Source of the DNA: Chloroflexota bacterium | Lineage (GTDB): Bacteria > Chloroflexota > Dehalococcoidia > UBA2979 | Reading direction: 5' to 3' | Assembly: GCA_002725365.1 (NCBI GenBank) | Contig: PBOW01000086.1 | Coordinates: 1 to 19,682, forward strand | Length of the DNA stretch: 19,682 bases | In this document: positions 7,892 through 15,733 of the stretch, one piece after another | How positions within the stretch are numbered: the stretch's first letter is position 1 | Layout of the letters: the number at the start of each line of letters is the position of its first letter | Position numbers and translations under genes: made by a program | Notes under the pieces: generated by a model | Database searches by the model: none | What the model saw: the letters and a program-made list of their open reading frames with translations, nothing else | What the model was told of the DNA's origin: nothing

Positions 7892-10800
7892 CTACAGCCT
7901 GTCGTCTCTCCACATATCACGCACTTCAGGCAAGTTCCGGATCGCACCATCTTGAATTCACCGCACATAGGACAGGCATCCCCCTCAAAACCATATCTCT
8001 TGGCCTCGATTTGCTGAGCCATAAGAGTTGGTTCGCCAGTGTCTGAAACCAAATTGCTGGCAGTAGCCGTCGGCACTGGGATTTCCGACTTTGGTTCATC
8101 AATGACAGGTAACGTGGCAGGAAATTCCAATACGGATATATTGTCTGGTGCTTCACTCTGCTCGCTTGAATATACCTCTGTATTTGTCTCATCTATCTCA
8201 GCCTCAATAGCTGGCACATGAGCAAGATTATCCATACCGAGATATGTGACACCAAGATCTCTGAATATATAGTCGATAATCGACCGTGCATTCTTAATTC
8301 GGTCATGTCCTTGTACGATACCGGCTGGCTCAAAAGCCCTGAAGGTAAATTTGTCAACGAATGTTTCCAACGGGACGCCATGCTGTAGACCCACTGACAC
8401 AGCTGTTGCAAAACAGTTCATCAGACTTCGAAAGGCTGCACCGTCCTTCGCGGTGTCAATGAATATCTCACCAAGCCGGGGTCTGCCGTCACGCCCAACT
8501 TCTGGATAGTCTCCAGTCCTGAGATAAATTGTGTGGCCACCGACTGTCGCCTTTTGGGTATAACCGCCTGGCCGTCTAGCCGGAAGTTCTTCCCGCTGAC
8601 CTCGTCCAAGACCAACCAATCTTTCGGCGGACTCCACAATGGCCTGAGTGAATTCCTCTGTATCCCCAAACTCGTCCGCTCCGAAAAGTAAGGCGCTCTT
8701 GTCGGAAGAAAGTGGTTGTGAAAGTTTCGACCCATCTCGATATAGTGCCAATGCCTTGACCCCAAGAGATGCCGCCTCATCATAGACCTCTGTAACTTCC
8801 ATGACGGTAGCCTCAGCAGGCATATTGATTGTCTTCGATATAGCCCCTGACAGGAATGGTTGTGCAGCTGCCAACATCCGAACATGTGCCATAGGATCAA
8901 TGTACCGCGTGCCGTAATCACCACACTTATTTGCACAATCAAATACTGCTAGATGTCCGTCTTCTAGATATGGTGCACCTTCAACTGTCATTCGACCATT
9001 CACATAGTCGTTGGCTTCAGTAATTTGTTCGAACGAATAGCCAACTGCACTCAACAGATCGAACCCAAAGACAGATGAGTCATCCTCGTTGAGACCGATC
9101 TTAGATATAAAGCCCTCCCTGGCAACCAAAGTGTTGAAAGCCACAGAAATATGAGGGGCCCACACCAAAGCATCTTCGACTGCCTGAATGTCATCGCTTT
9201 CAAATCCAATAGTTGTCAGTGATCCTATATTGATACCGGGAGCACCTTCTAGCGTATGAGCTCCAATAGTGTATTGAGTGATCTCTTGGATTTGCTGCTC
9301 TGAATAACCAAGCTCGTTTAATGCTAATGGTACCGACTCGTTAATTATTCGGAAGAAACCGCCACCAGCTAGTTTTTTGAACTTGACTAGCGCGAAATCT
9401 GGCTCTACGCCAGTAGTGTCACAATCCATTAGCAGACCGATAGTGCCGGTTGGTGCGATTAGTGTGGTCTGAGCATTTCTAAACCCGTGGGCCTCGCCCA
9501 ATTCTACAGCTGTATCCCACCATTTCCTCGCGGATGATAGAAGTTTTCCATCAGCATCGATCTCATTGATCGGCATCGGGAGAACACTAAGTTGTTCATA
9601 ATCATCCGGCGGTGCTGCAATGGCTGCTCTTCTATGATTCCGCATAACGCGCATCATATTTTCTGCGTTTTCTTCGTATCGTGGGAATGGTCCTATTTCA
9701 GATGCCATTTCCGCCGACGTAGCATAAGAACATCCTGTCATGATCGCAGTTAATGTCCCAGACATTGCCAACGCCTCAGGTGAATCGTAAGGCACACCCT
9801 TCTGCATGAGCAGTGCACCTAAATTGGCATAACCCAAACCAAGGGTTCTATAGTCATATGACCGTCGAGCAATAGCTTCCGAAGGAAACTGAGCCATGAG
9901 GACGGAAATCTCTAGCACGATAGTCCACAGTCTTATTCCATGCTCATAGCCCTCAATATCGAACTCTTTGGTCGTGGTGTCATAAAATGACGCAAGATTT
10001 AATGAAGCCAAGTTACACGCGGTATCATCCAAGAACATGTATTCAGAACAGGGATTAGAGCCATTAATCCGCCCACCTGCTGGGCTAGTATGCCACTCAT
10101 TTATCGTGGAATCATACTGAACACCAGGATCAGCACTTTGCCAAGCTGCTAGCGCCACTTTCGACCATAAGTCTTTTGCTCGAATAGTCCTCGAAACGTT
10201 TCCGTCAGTACGACGCGTTAGGTCCCACGAGTCATCTCGGCGGACAGCATCAAGAAATTCAGCGGTAACCCGAATGGAATTATTTGAGTTTTGTCCAGAT
10301 ACACTCTGATAAGCTTCACCCTGCCAATCTAGATCAAACTCCGCAAAATCAAGCTGACCAAGACCTTGCTCAACCAAATCCAACACGCGAACAATCACAG
10401 CTTCAACTACGTTATCAGCACGTGCAAGGCGAATAGCCTTACGCAGTGATTTATTTTTCTCTACATCAGTTCCACCGATTGATTGATCGGATGCTAGATC
10501 GAAAATGCTAGTCAAATGGCGTCTAGTTATTTTCGCTCCCGTTACAAGGGCAGCTACTTTCTGCTCTTCATTGACCTTCCAGTCCACGAATTCCTCAATA
10601 TCAGGATGATCAGCATCAAGTATCACCATCTTTGCTGCTCGTCTTGTAGTTCCACCGGATTTGATAGCACCAGCTGCCCGGTCACCAATTTTCAAAAAAG
10701 ACATTAGCCCGGAGGATTGGCCGCCACCCGATAATTCCTCACTGTCACCTCTTATAGAAGAGAAATTCGACCCGGTACCCGACCCATATTTGAACACTCG

Positions 10801-11442
10801 TGCCTCACGAGTCCAAAGATCCATTATCCCGCCTTGATTAACCAAATCATCAGCAACAGATTGGATAAAACAGGCGTGAGGTTGAGGTCGCTCATACGCC
10901 GACGTTGACGGTTTCATTTCTGCTGATTCAGGATCTACAAACCAGTGACCTTGAGGTGGACCTTGTATTCCGTAGGCCCAATTGAGTCCTGTGTTAAACC
11001 ACTGCGGGGAATTAGGAGCGACCATCTGCCGCGCCATCATATGCCTTACTTCATCGGCGAAAGCTAAAGCATTTTCCTCATCATCAAAATAACCGTTTTT
11101 CAATCCCCAGTAAGCCCATGTAAGCCCCAGGCGATCGAAAGCTTCACGAGCATCGACTTCTCCTCGGAAGTTGGTTCCTTCTGCAGGCACCCTTCTCTGA
11201 GCCCACTCTGGTACTCCTTCTTCAGGAACTGGAACGGACTCCTCGGGTACGCCGGCTCTGCGAAAATACTTTTGAGCCATCACATCAGTCGCCACCTGTG
11301 AAAATGATTCCGGAATCAGAATGTCGTTAGCCTCAAATACGACAGTCCCATCAAATTCGGTTATCTTCGAATCTTTTTTTACAAAATTAACGCCCTGATA
11401 TGGGCTCTGACCTGCCTTAGTGAAACGACGTTTGATTTGCAT
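7888..11442 (-). CDS. nrdJ: Adenosylcobalamin-dependent (class II) ribonucleoside-diphosphate reductase
   Basis: 1184 aa, the expected size of the long single-chain class II enzyme that reduces ribonucleotides to deoxyribonucleotides using a B12-derived thiyl radical, with no need for oxygen. Active-site features: [10 protein letters not shown] (144-153), first redox Cys191 (HACFIQS), thiyl Cys465 within NPCSE (463-467), second redox Cys476 (ACNLASLNL) eleven residues later as in the family, and [20 protein letters not shown]. The C-terminus carries a cysteine-rich tail with CxxC at 1157/1160 and 1171/1174 plus Cys1177 and Cys1183. This is the shuttle/zinc-binding end that passes electrons from thioredoxin. 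The start is an ATG preceded by TAGGAGT at good spacing. Its stop overlaps the stop of the convergent pepP. I found no class I or III reductase genes in the window. Confidence 0.97.
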   Translation of the reverse strand: MQIKRRFTKAGQSPYQGVNFVKKDSKITEFDGTVVFEANDILIPESFSQVATDVMAQKYFRRAGVPEESVPVPEEGVPEWAQRRVPAEGTNFRGEVDAREAFDRLGLTWAYWGLKNGYFDDEENALAFADEVRHMMARQMVAPNSPQWFNTGLNWAYGIQGPPQGHWFVDPESAEMKPSTSAYERPQPHACFIQSVADDLVNQGGIMDLWTREARVFKYGSGTGSNFSSIRGDSEELSGGGQSSGLMSFLKIGDRAAGAIKSGGTTRRAAKMVILDADHPDIEEFVDWKVNEEQKVAALVTGAKITRRHLTSIFDLASDQSIGGTDVEKNKSLRKAIRLARADNVVEAVIVRVLDLVEQGLGQLDFAEFDLDWQGEAYQSVSGQNSNNSIRVTAEFLDAVRRDDSWDLTRRTDGNVSRTIRAKDLWSKVALAAWQSADPGVQYDSTINEWHTSPAGGRINGSNPCSEYMFLDDTACNLASLNLASFYDTTTKEFDIEGYEHGIRLWTIVLEISVLMAQFPSEAIARRSYDYRTLGLGYANLGALLMQKGVPYDSPEALAMSGTLTAIMTGCSYATSAEMASEIGPFPRYEENAENMMRVMRNHRRAAIAAPPDDYEQLSVLPMPINEIDADGKLLSSARKWWDTAVELGEAHGFRNAQTTLIAPTGTIGLLMDCDTTGVEPDFALVKFKKLAGGGFFRIINESVPLALNELGYSEQQIQEITQYTIGAHTLEGAPGINIGSLTTIGFESDDIQAVEDALVWAPHISVAFNTLVAREGFISKIGLNEDDSSVFGFDLLSAVGYSFEQITEANDYVNGRMTVEGAPYLEDGHLAVFDCANKCGDYGTRYIDPMAHVRMLAAAQPFLSGAISKTINMPAEATVMEVTEVYDEAASLGVKALALYRDGSKLSQPLSSDKSALLFGADEFGDTEEFTQAIVESAERLVGLGRGQREELPARRPGGYTQKATVGGHTIYLRTGDYPEVGRDGRPRLGEIFIDTAKDGAAFRSLMNCFATAVSVGLQHGVPLETFVDKFTFRAFEPAGIVQGHDRIKNARSIIDYIFRDLGVTYLGMDNLAHVPAIEAEIDETNTEVYSSEQSEAPDNISVLEFPATLPVIDEPKSEIPVPTATASNLVSDTGEPTLMAQQIEAKRYGFEGDACPMCGEFKMVRSGTCLKCVICGETTGCS

Positions 11443-11589
11443 TTGTTACTCCTACTGAGTGCGTACGATTTCTTTCTATCTAGCACCGATTCTCGAGCGA
11501 ATTTATAACGTTAGTCGCCCGAGTATTTGCGTCAAAAAACACTGGGTAATGAACTGTACAATTTTTACTACTGGCCTGTCAATATCAAG

Positions 11590-11607
11590 TGCATAGGCGC
11601 CTATACA
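11590..11607. promoter_or_regulatory. 18-bp palindrome upstream of nrdJ, candidate operator
   Basis: The site reads TGCATAGGCGCCTATACA. The inner 12 bases (11593-11604, ATAGGCGCCTAT) are a perfect palindrome, and the pairing extends to 18 bases with one mismatched pair. It lies in the 231-base gap between yaaA and nrdJ, 148 bases before the nrdJ start codon. It does not match the NrdR box as I know it (ACACTATATATAGTGT-like). A regulator of nrdJ, or a site linked to yaaA, is possible. I see no cobalamin riboswitch in this gap. Confidence 0.4.
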
Positions 11608-11673
11608 TTTACACAAAAAAAACTAACTAATTCGATAATTGATTAACAATGACGTTATTGAACCGTTTACTAA

Positions 11674-12441
11674 TCAGCCTCTAAGGAAAACTGGACCTGC
11701 CTCGGTCGACAAATCATGACTGTATTCGTAGCCTTCTTCTCGAAAACCCTCGAGATCTGAAGGTTGATCAATACGGTTCTTTATCATCCATCTGGCCATC
11801 ACACCCCTGGCATTCTTGGCAAAAAAAGAAATAATCTTATATTGGCCGTTCTTCCAGTCTTTGAACACTGGTGTATTAACAGTCACAGTATCTCGATTCA
11901 TCGAAACTGCCTTGAAGTACTCATTCGAAGCCAAATTAACGATAATTTCGTCACCAGATGTCTCCAGATCTTCAATAATCTGCTCAAAGATTTGTGTCCC
12001 CCAATAGTCGTATAGATCTGAGCCAATCGACGTTTTCACCTTGGTTCCCATTTCGAGGCGATACGGCTGGATAAGATCCAAGGGGCGCAACAGCCCATAT
12101 AAACCTGACAAAATTCTCAGATGATTCTGCGCATATTCGAGGTCTTCATCATTAAATTTTTCAATATCTAATCCCTTGTATACGTCGCCCGAAAACGCGT
12201 ACGCCGCAGGTTTCGAATTATTCTCCGTAAAGGGAGTCTTGAATGAGTCAAATCGCTTCGCTGTTAACGCACCAATCTTCTCACTCACAGACATGAGCGA
12301 CATAAGATCGGCCGTGCTGTAAGACCTCATCGTTTCCACAAGGTCTTTGCTCTTATTCAGTAAACGGGGCTTGGTGCTCTGCACGTTGCACTGCCATCGA
12401 TCAAAATTTTGTCCCTTTGCCGGTGACAATAAAACGAGCAT
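11674..12441 (-). CDS. yaaA: Peroxide stress protein YaaA (DUF328)
   Basis: 255 aa, full length for the family. The N-terminus MLVLLSPAKGQNFD matches the family's opening LLSPAK signature. Further conserved segments are LSGLYGLLRPLDLIQPYRLEMGT, NLASNEYFKAV and the C-terminal FFAKNARGVMARWMI. In Escherichia coli YaaA is induced by OxyR and lowers intracellular unincorporated iron during hydrogen peroxide stress, and it has been reported to bind DNA. The start ATG has AAGGG about ten bases upstream. It is read in the same direction as nrdJ but is separated by 231 bases, so nrdJ probably has its own promoter. The 194 bases between this gene and the next upstream gene show no ORF or clear regulatory element. 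Confidence 0.95.
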   Translation of the reverse strand: MLVLLSPAKGQNFDRWQCNVQSTKPRLLNKSKDLVETMRSYSTADLMSLMSVSEKIGALTAKRFDSFKTPFTENNSKPAAYAFSGDVYKGLDIEKFNDEDLEYAQNHLRILSGLYGLLRPLDLIQPYRLEMGTKVKTSIGSDLYDYWGTQIFEQIIEDLETSGDEIIVNLASNEYFKAVSMNRDTVTVNTPVFKDWKNGQYKIISFFAKNARGVMARWMIKNRIDQPSDLEGFREEGYEYSHDLSTEAGPVFLRG

Positions 12442-12635
12442 AATTCAAAACCCTTCTGCCATCGAGCTACGTATCACTATTTCTATTGCACTTACAGGAT
12501 ATCAATATATAAAGAGTTTAGGCTTCGGTAATTAGCTTGACTAACTCCGATGACAACATAAACGATCATCGCACCTCAATTAAGTAAATCGATATCACTG
12601 GCGATGTTGTCTCTATAACTTTGTGCCCCTTGAAA

Positions 12636-13229
12636 TCAATAGACTCGGCGAACATCACTAACGTTACGAAGTGCATCTGCCAGTTGAGATAGAACCCACT
12701 CACTTGCTCCGGAGTCACCACCGCAATCCCAGGCCCGTTGCAGACGTGGCATTGCCTGGGTCTCTAGTGAATGGGCCAGTCGGCCAACTGCATCAAGACT
12801 CATTCGACTCATACCAAGAGTCATCCCGAACTTTGTACGGCGGTAGTCCTCAGCGTAAAGTTGTAATTTTTGACCATCCAGGAGAGCATCTATTTCTTCG
12901 ATTTCAGTTAGTTCGATTTTGCTAAATGTAGTGGGGTCACGTTGGGGAGGTCTCCGCTTTTCCTCGTCCGATATCTCTCCACTAATTTCGCGTCTAAACC
13001 ATGAGACTCGCTCGTCAATAGGACGATTGTTCAGCTGACCTTGCACTTCTTCAATAGATGCAGACATACCTTTCCCCAGGAGTTTTCGGGAATTTTCCAG
13101 ATATTCAGTGACGTACTCTCTTAGCTCATCATCGGTCATTTCGGAAAGTTGTTTGGATTTGGGCAACTCATTATCCTCTGTTTCGATATGCATAGGTTTG
13201 AGCCTACTGAAATGCTGAGAATCATTCAA
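12636..13229 (-). CDS. Hypothetical protein, TTG start with strong Shine-Dalgarno
   Basis: 197 aa from the TTG at 13227-13229. I preferred this start to the in-frame ATG at 13283 because AAGGAGGA lies six bases before it, the best ribosome binding site in the window. I do not recognise a family. The product is soluble, with no signal peptide or membrane segment. It is rich in charged residues, with an acidic helical N-terminal part (MTDDELREYVTEYLENSRKL) and a basic-acidic middle. The C-terminal half (YAEDYRRTKFGMTLGMSRMS, then SEWVLSQLADALRNVSDVRRVY) is probably helical. The reading frame is intact, and the codon use looks like the neighbours. It sits between yaaA and the tRNA-Lys with its repeat cluster. 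A small adaptor or regulator is possible but not shown. Confidence 0.6.
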   Translation of the reverse strand: MNDSQHFSRLKPMHIETEDNELPKSKQLSEMTDDELREYVTEYLENSRKLLGKGMSASIEEVQGQLNNRPIDERVSWFRREISGEISDEEKRRPPQRDPTTFSKIELTEIEEIDALLDGQKLQLYAEDYRRTKFGMTLGMSRMSLDAVGRLAHSLETQAMPRLQRAWDCGGDSGASEWVLSQLADALRNVSDVRRVY

Positions 13230-13235
13230 ACTGAA

Positions 13236-13243
13236 TCCTCCTT
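13236..13243 (-). promoter_or_regulatory. Ribosome binding site that fixes the TTG start of the hypothetical gene
   Basis: Read on the minus strand this is AAGGAGGA, complementary to the 16S rRNA anti-Shine-Dalgarno, six bases before the TTG at 13227-13229. The upstream in-frame ATG codons lack such a site. Confidence 0.7.
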
Positions 13244-13399
13244 CCAAGACCCACAAATTTACATATAGTCCACCCACCATCACTTCTAACAGCGAGTTTC
13301 ACCCTAGATACATACTCGCTACTTAATGAGCGGCCAACAGAGCAAAGCTGCTGATTCAGTGGATGATTTAATCTCCTGAATACGGAAAGTTCTTTTGAA

Positions 13400-13428
13400 A
13401 TTGGTAGCAGATTGGTAGCAAATACCAA
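13400..13428. repeat. Tandem 10-mer repeat with inverted partner
   Basis: ATTGGTAGCA occurs twice with one base between (13400-13409 and 13411-13420). The second copy forms an inverted repeat, TTGGTA (13412-13417) against TACCAA (13423-13428), with a five-base loop. The cluster lies on the 3' side of tRNA-Lys, beyond the terminator hairpin. Short direct and inverted repeats of this kind next to a tRNA can be integrase arm sites or an att remnant, but no integrase gene is present. They could also be an operator for the leftward hypothetical gene. Confidence 0.5.
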
Positions 13429-13434
13429 AATAGG

Positions 13435-13457
13435 AAAACCCCCGTAGCTGGGGTTTT
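13435..13457. terminator. Rho-independent terminator after tRNA-Lys, symmetrical
   Basis: AAAACCCC (13435-13442) pairs with GGGGTTTT (13450-13457) around a seven-base loop. On the minus strand the hairpin follows the tRNA-Lys 3' end by 37 bases and ends in GGGGTTTT then CCTATTTT. The U tract is equally usable on the plus strand, so the hairpin could act in either direction. Confidence 0.8.
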
Positions 13458-13494
13458 CTCTTTTCCCTTGCTACATAATGGATTTAGGGTCCAT

Positions 13495-13569
13495 TGGTGG
13501 GCCCGGTGGGGATCGAACCCACGACCAATGGGTTAAAAGCCCACTGCTCTACCACTGAGCTACAGGCCC
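13495..13569 (-). tRNA. tRNA-Lys(UUU)
   Basis: On the minus strand the gene begins GGGCCTG and closes with CGGGCCC, giving a seven-pair acceptor stem with one G-U. Discriminator A and an encoded CCA (13495-13497) follow. The D arm contains TAGCTCAGTGGTAGAGC, the T arm GTGGG-TTCGATC-CCCAC. The anticodon loop is CTTTTAA, so the anticodon is UUU (positions 13537-13535), reading AAA and AAG lysine codons. It is 72 nucleotides plus CCA, with no long variable arm. It appears to be a single-gene unit with its own terminator. Confidence 0.97.
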
Positions 13570-13575
13570 AAAGAA

Positions 13576-13581
13576 ATGATA
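13576..13581 (-). promoter_or_regulatory. Candidate -10 box of tRNA-Lys
   Basis: The minus strand reads TATCAT six bases before the first tRNA nucleotide, a normal -10 position. The -35 region about 17 bases further upstream falls on the CACCTG half of the palindrome at 13597-13612 and is not a good TTGACA match. Confidence 0.35.
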
Positions 13582-13596
13582 CATAAGAATTCCCCT

Positions 13597-13612
13597 ACAG
13601 GTGAGCACCTGT
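13597..13612. promoter_or_regulatory. Perfect palindrome ACAGGTG-AG-CACCTGT between tRNA-Lys and the next gene
   Basis: Two seven-base arms are separated by only two bases, so this is better suited to dimeric protein binding than to an RNA hairpin. It lies 28 bases upstream of the tRNA-Lys 5' end, over the expected -35 region, and 64 bases before the divergent nucleotidyltransferase-like gene. It could control either. I cannot name the regulator. Confidence 0.45.
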
Positions 13613-13676
13613 CGCACTTGGAGGAAAATCAAGATATCCTTCTCTTCCGTTTCGCGGATAGGTTGAGGATAAAATT

Positions 13677-14246
13677 ATGTTGACTCAGACTCACAAAATG
13701 GTGCTGCGAACTTTAGCCAGTGTGATTGAAGAAGCCACTCAAGAACCAACTGACTGGGCATTAATAGGCTCTAGTTCCCTCCAACTGCAAGGCATCAACA
13801 TCGAGTCAAATACCATTGAATTCATGACAACCAAGAACATAGCTTCGATTATCGGCGACATGCTCGGCGCTGAGATCAAAGAATCACAAAATTCACCGAT
13901 AAAAGGATCACGCCTTCATCTTGAACGAGAAGGCATTTCTATTTATATATTCGGCGACCCTCAATTCGAAGGTGAAGACGAAAATTTTCAACCTGTGAAG
14001 ATTCCCTCACTTTGGACTGGTCTCAATAACGGGTCACTGGACGGCCACCAGATTCCCTGTTCACCCCCCGAATGGGAACTGATATTGGCGATTGCCTTGA
14101 ACGCTACTAACCGAATAAATGAGATTCAGCAATATTTATCAGAATTTGGTTATGACAGTCGGCTCGTCGTCAGGCTCCTCAGAGAAGGTCATGCCTCAGT
14201 GACTACTGAAAACATAATCTGGGCTCTTCTGGAGGAGCAAGTCTAA
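13677..14246 (+). CDS. Nucleotidyltransferase-fold protein, probably without catalytic acids
   Basis: 189 aa. The opening WALIGSSSLQLQGI (27-40) resembles the G-S-x-A-L-x-L-Q-G motif of small nucleotidyltransferase-superfamily proteins (MNT/AbiEii-like and related). In active members this is followed within about ten residues by a D-x-D pair that binds metal. Here the matching stretch is NTIEFMT, with Thr46 and Glu48. The later segment CSPPEWELILAIALNATNRINEI resembles the C-terminal helical part of such proteins. The fold assignment is therefore moderate, and loss of transferase activity is inference. The start ATG has TTGAGGAT about eight bases upstream. It faces the hydrolase gene convergently with a 24-base gap and has no partner HEPN or AbiEi-like gene beside it. 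Confidence 0.6.
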   Translation: MLTQTHKMVLRTLASVIEEATQEPTDWALIGSSSLQLQGINIESNTIEFMTTKNIASIIGDMLGAEIKESQNSPIKGSRLHLEREGISIYIFGDPQFEGEDENFQPVKIPSLWTGLNNGSLDGHQIPCSPPEWELILAIALNATNRINEIQQYLSEFGYDSRLVVRLLREGHASVTTENIIWALLEEQV

Positions 14247-14270
14247 ATAGCAGTCGTATCTGACAAAATG

Positions 14271-15035
14271 CTAGTCAGCATGACCGGAAATAAAGTTGAG
14301 AACCCTACTCCACGCGTCGGCTGACTGGTCAGCAAACTCCTCATAATGTCTGTCGAAAAAAGAGTGAGGAGCACCATCATATATAACAATCTCAGACTCT
14401 ACACCTTCCTGCTTAAGCTCCTGTTCGAATTCAGAAACTATATCCTGCGGAATACCTTGATCTGCTCCGCCCATCAGGCCAAGAATGGGACAGGATATAT
14501 CAGTGACCCGTTGCTGCACACCTAGAGCATTTTGTGGGAACTCCGGCCGGTTGGGATGACCATAAAATCCTACTGCCCCTGCTAAATCAAGCCCGTTAGC
14601 TGCCTGATGCCAAGAGTTGGAACCACCAAAACAAAATCCGAGTGTGAATACCGGTCGATCTGGATTCGACTTTCGAAGATAGGCCACCGCTGCAGCCACA
14701 TCTGACCGTACTCCATTGAACGTTGACTGAGCCACGTGCTCCTGCCACTCAAAATCTGCATCTCGTTTTTCGAGTCCGGCAGTGCGCCCAAAGTAATCTA
14801 TTGCGAGAGCATCGATATTCTGATCCGCGAAACGAAGAGCAAGCTCTTCATAGAATCTGAAAAGACCTCTAACGTCAGGAAGCACCACCACCGAAGCCTC
14901 ACGAGAACCATCCCCTTCGGCTAGAAAAGCTGAGAACACATTTCCGTCCTCGGCTTCTAAGGTCAGGTCGGTGTGCTCCACACTACCTCCTGCTAGCCGC
15001 GCAATAGGTGGCTCCGCATCATATGGAAAACACAT
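14271..15035 (-). CDS. Dienelactone hydrolase family protein
   Basis: 254 aa alpha/beta hydrolase of the dienelactone hydrolase family. The Cys-Asp-His triad typical of the family is visible: Cys135 in GFCFGGS, Asp192 in GGADQGIP, and His224 in DGAPHSFFDR. The conserved VLPDVRGL (51-58) near the N-terminus and IDYFGRT (79-85) also fit. Classical members hydrolyse dienelactone to maleylacetate in chloroaromatic breakdown, but most homologues outside such operons have unknown carboxyl-ester or lactone substrates, and nothing nearby points to aromatic degradation. There is no signal peptide, so it should be cytosolic. The start is well supported by AAGGAG six to seven bases before the ATG. Confidence 0.9.
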   Translation of the reverse strand: MCFPYDAEPPIARLAGGSVEHTDLTLEAEDGNVFSAFLAEGDGSREASVVVLPDVRGLFRFYEELALRFADQNIDALAIDYFGRTAGLEKRDADFEWQEHVAQSTFNGVRSDVAAAVAYLRKSNPDRPVFTLGFCFGGSNSWHQAANGLDLAGAVGFYGHPNRPEFPQNALGVQQRVTDISCPILGLMGGADQGIPQDIVSEFEQELKQEGVESEIVIYDGAPHSFFDRHYEEFADQSADAWSRVLNFISGHAD

Positions 15036-15373
15036 TGAAAACTCCTTAACACTTTGTCTTTAGCAATAGTTGCTTACTAGTCTAAGTGACTATTTGAAAT
15101 GTATACCGCACCAGACAACTGAAAAGTTTTCCACGGGTGCTAGCACTCTCCGCGGGAGAGTGCTAACATTTGTTCTGTTTGCGGTGGGTTGCATAACGAG
15201 TACTTTCGCTTTTAGCCAGAGTCTCGGTGTTTCAATTAACCAATTACAGTAGTTGTTTGTCCAGCTAACCGATGGGCCATCAACTGTCTGGGTTCATTGC
15301 TTGCTTCGGCATCATTGGGCCTTTAAGAAATTAGGCAAAGTAATTTTAGGTAAGTGAACAAGGAGTGATCGAT
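15036..15373. other. Intergenic region holding the groESL control elements
   Basis: This is 338 bases between the divergent hydrolase gene and groES. It contains the CIRCE operator (15140-15166) and, at its right end, the groES Shine-Dalgarno AAGGAG (15360-15365). A TTGAAA at 15094 is a possible -35, but I see no convincing -10 at the right distance. The about 207 bases between CIRCE and groES hold no supported gene. A 60-codon frame across the CIRCE encodes a hydrophobic stretch but has no ribosome binding site. Confidence 0.6.
15140..15166. promoter_or_regulatory. CIRCE operator (HrcA binding site) of groESL
   Basis: The left arm CTAGCACTC (15140-15148) and right arm GAGTGCTAA (15158-15166) flank a nine-base spacer. 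The consensus is TTAGCACTC-N9-GAGTGCTAA, so only the first base differs. CIRCE is bound by the repressor HrcA, which releases it on heat shock when GroEL is occupied. It lies about 207 bases before the groES start, farther than usual, which implies a long untranslated leader or a second promoter downstream. Confidence 0.95.
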
Positions 15374-15673
15374 ATGGCGACAAGTGTAGTTCCAGTGACA
15401 GACCACATTATTCTGAAGGCTGTAGAAGCCGAAGAAATAACGAGCAGTGGATTAATCATCCCTGACTCGGCAAAAGAGGCACCGCAGCACGGACACGTGG
15501 TTGCGGTCGGACCTGGTAAGCCTCTTGAAAGTGGTGAAGTTCAGACATTCGATGACCTGAAGGCAGGCGATAGGGTCCTGTACCAAAAGTATACAGGTCA
15601 AGAAGTAGCTGTCGATTCCGAAGAGTACATAATCATTAGATTCCAAGACGTACTCGCGAAGCTCGAAGACTAG
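15374..15673 (+). CDS. groES: Co-chaperonin GroES
   Basis: 99 aa from the ATG at 15374, which has AAGGAG eight bases upstream. An in-frame GTG at 15365 overlaps that site and is not a likely start. The protein is full length for a GroES subunit, with the N-terminal VVPVTDHIILKAVE, the mobile-loop region EEITSSGLIIPDSAKEAPQHG that contacts GroEL, and the VVAVGPG turn. Seven subunits form the lid of the folding chamber. It is followed by groEL after 60 bases, and both are under the CIRCE site. Confidence 0.97.
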   Translation: MATSVVPVTDHIILKAVEAEEITSSGLIIPDSAKEAPQHGHVVAVGPGKPLESGEVQTFDDLKAGDRVLYQKYTGQEVAVDSEEYIIIRFQDVLAKLED

Positions 15674-15733
15674 TCTTCTGGCTATCGGACCTGTTAACCA
15701 ATAAAGCTTACTTAGATATTTGAGGAGCAAGAT

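Noticed and set aside
8421..8942. 173-aa and smaller open frames inside nrdJ
   Set aside because: They lie in other frames of a clearly coding gene, lack ribosome binding sites, and have no recognisable motifs.
11443..11673. Cobalamin riboswitch upstream of nrdJ
   Set aside because: I looked for a B12-box-like conserved segment on the minus strand and saw none. Only a palindrome is present.
15070..15252. 60-codon frame across the CIRCE site with a hydrophobic stretch
   Set aside because: It overlaps the operator, has no ribosome binding site, and its hydrophobicity is likely chance.
15365..15373. GTG start for groES three codons upstream
   Set aside because: The GTG is part of the AAGGAG ribosome binding site that serves the ATG at 15374.
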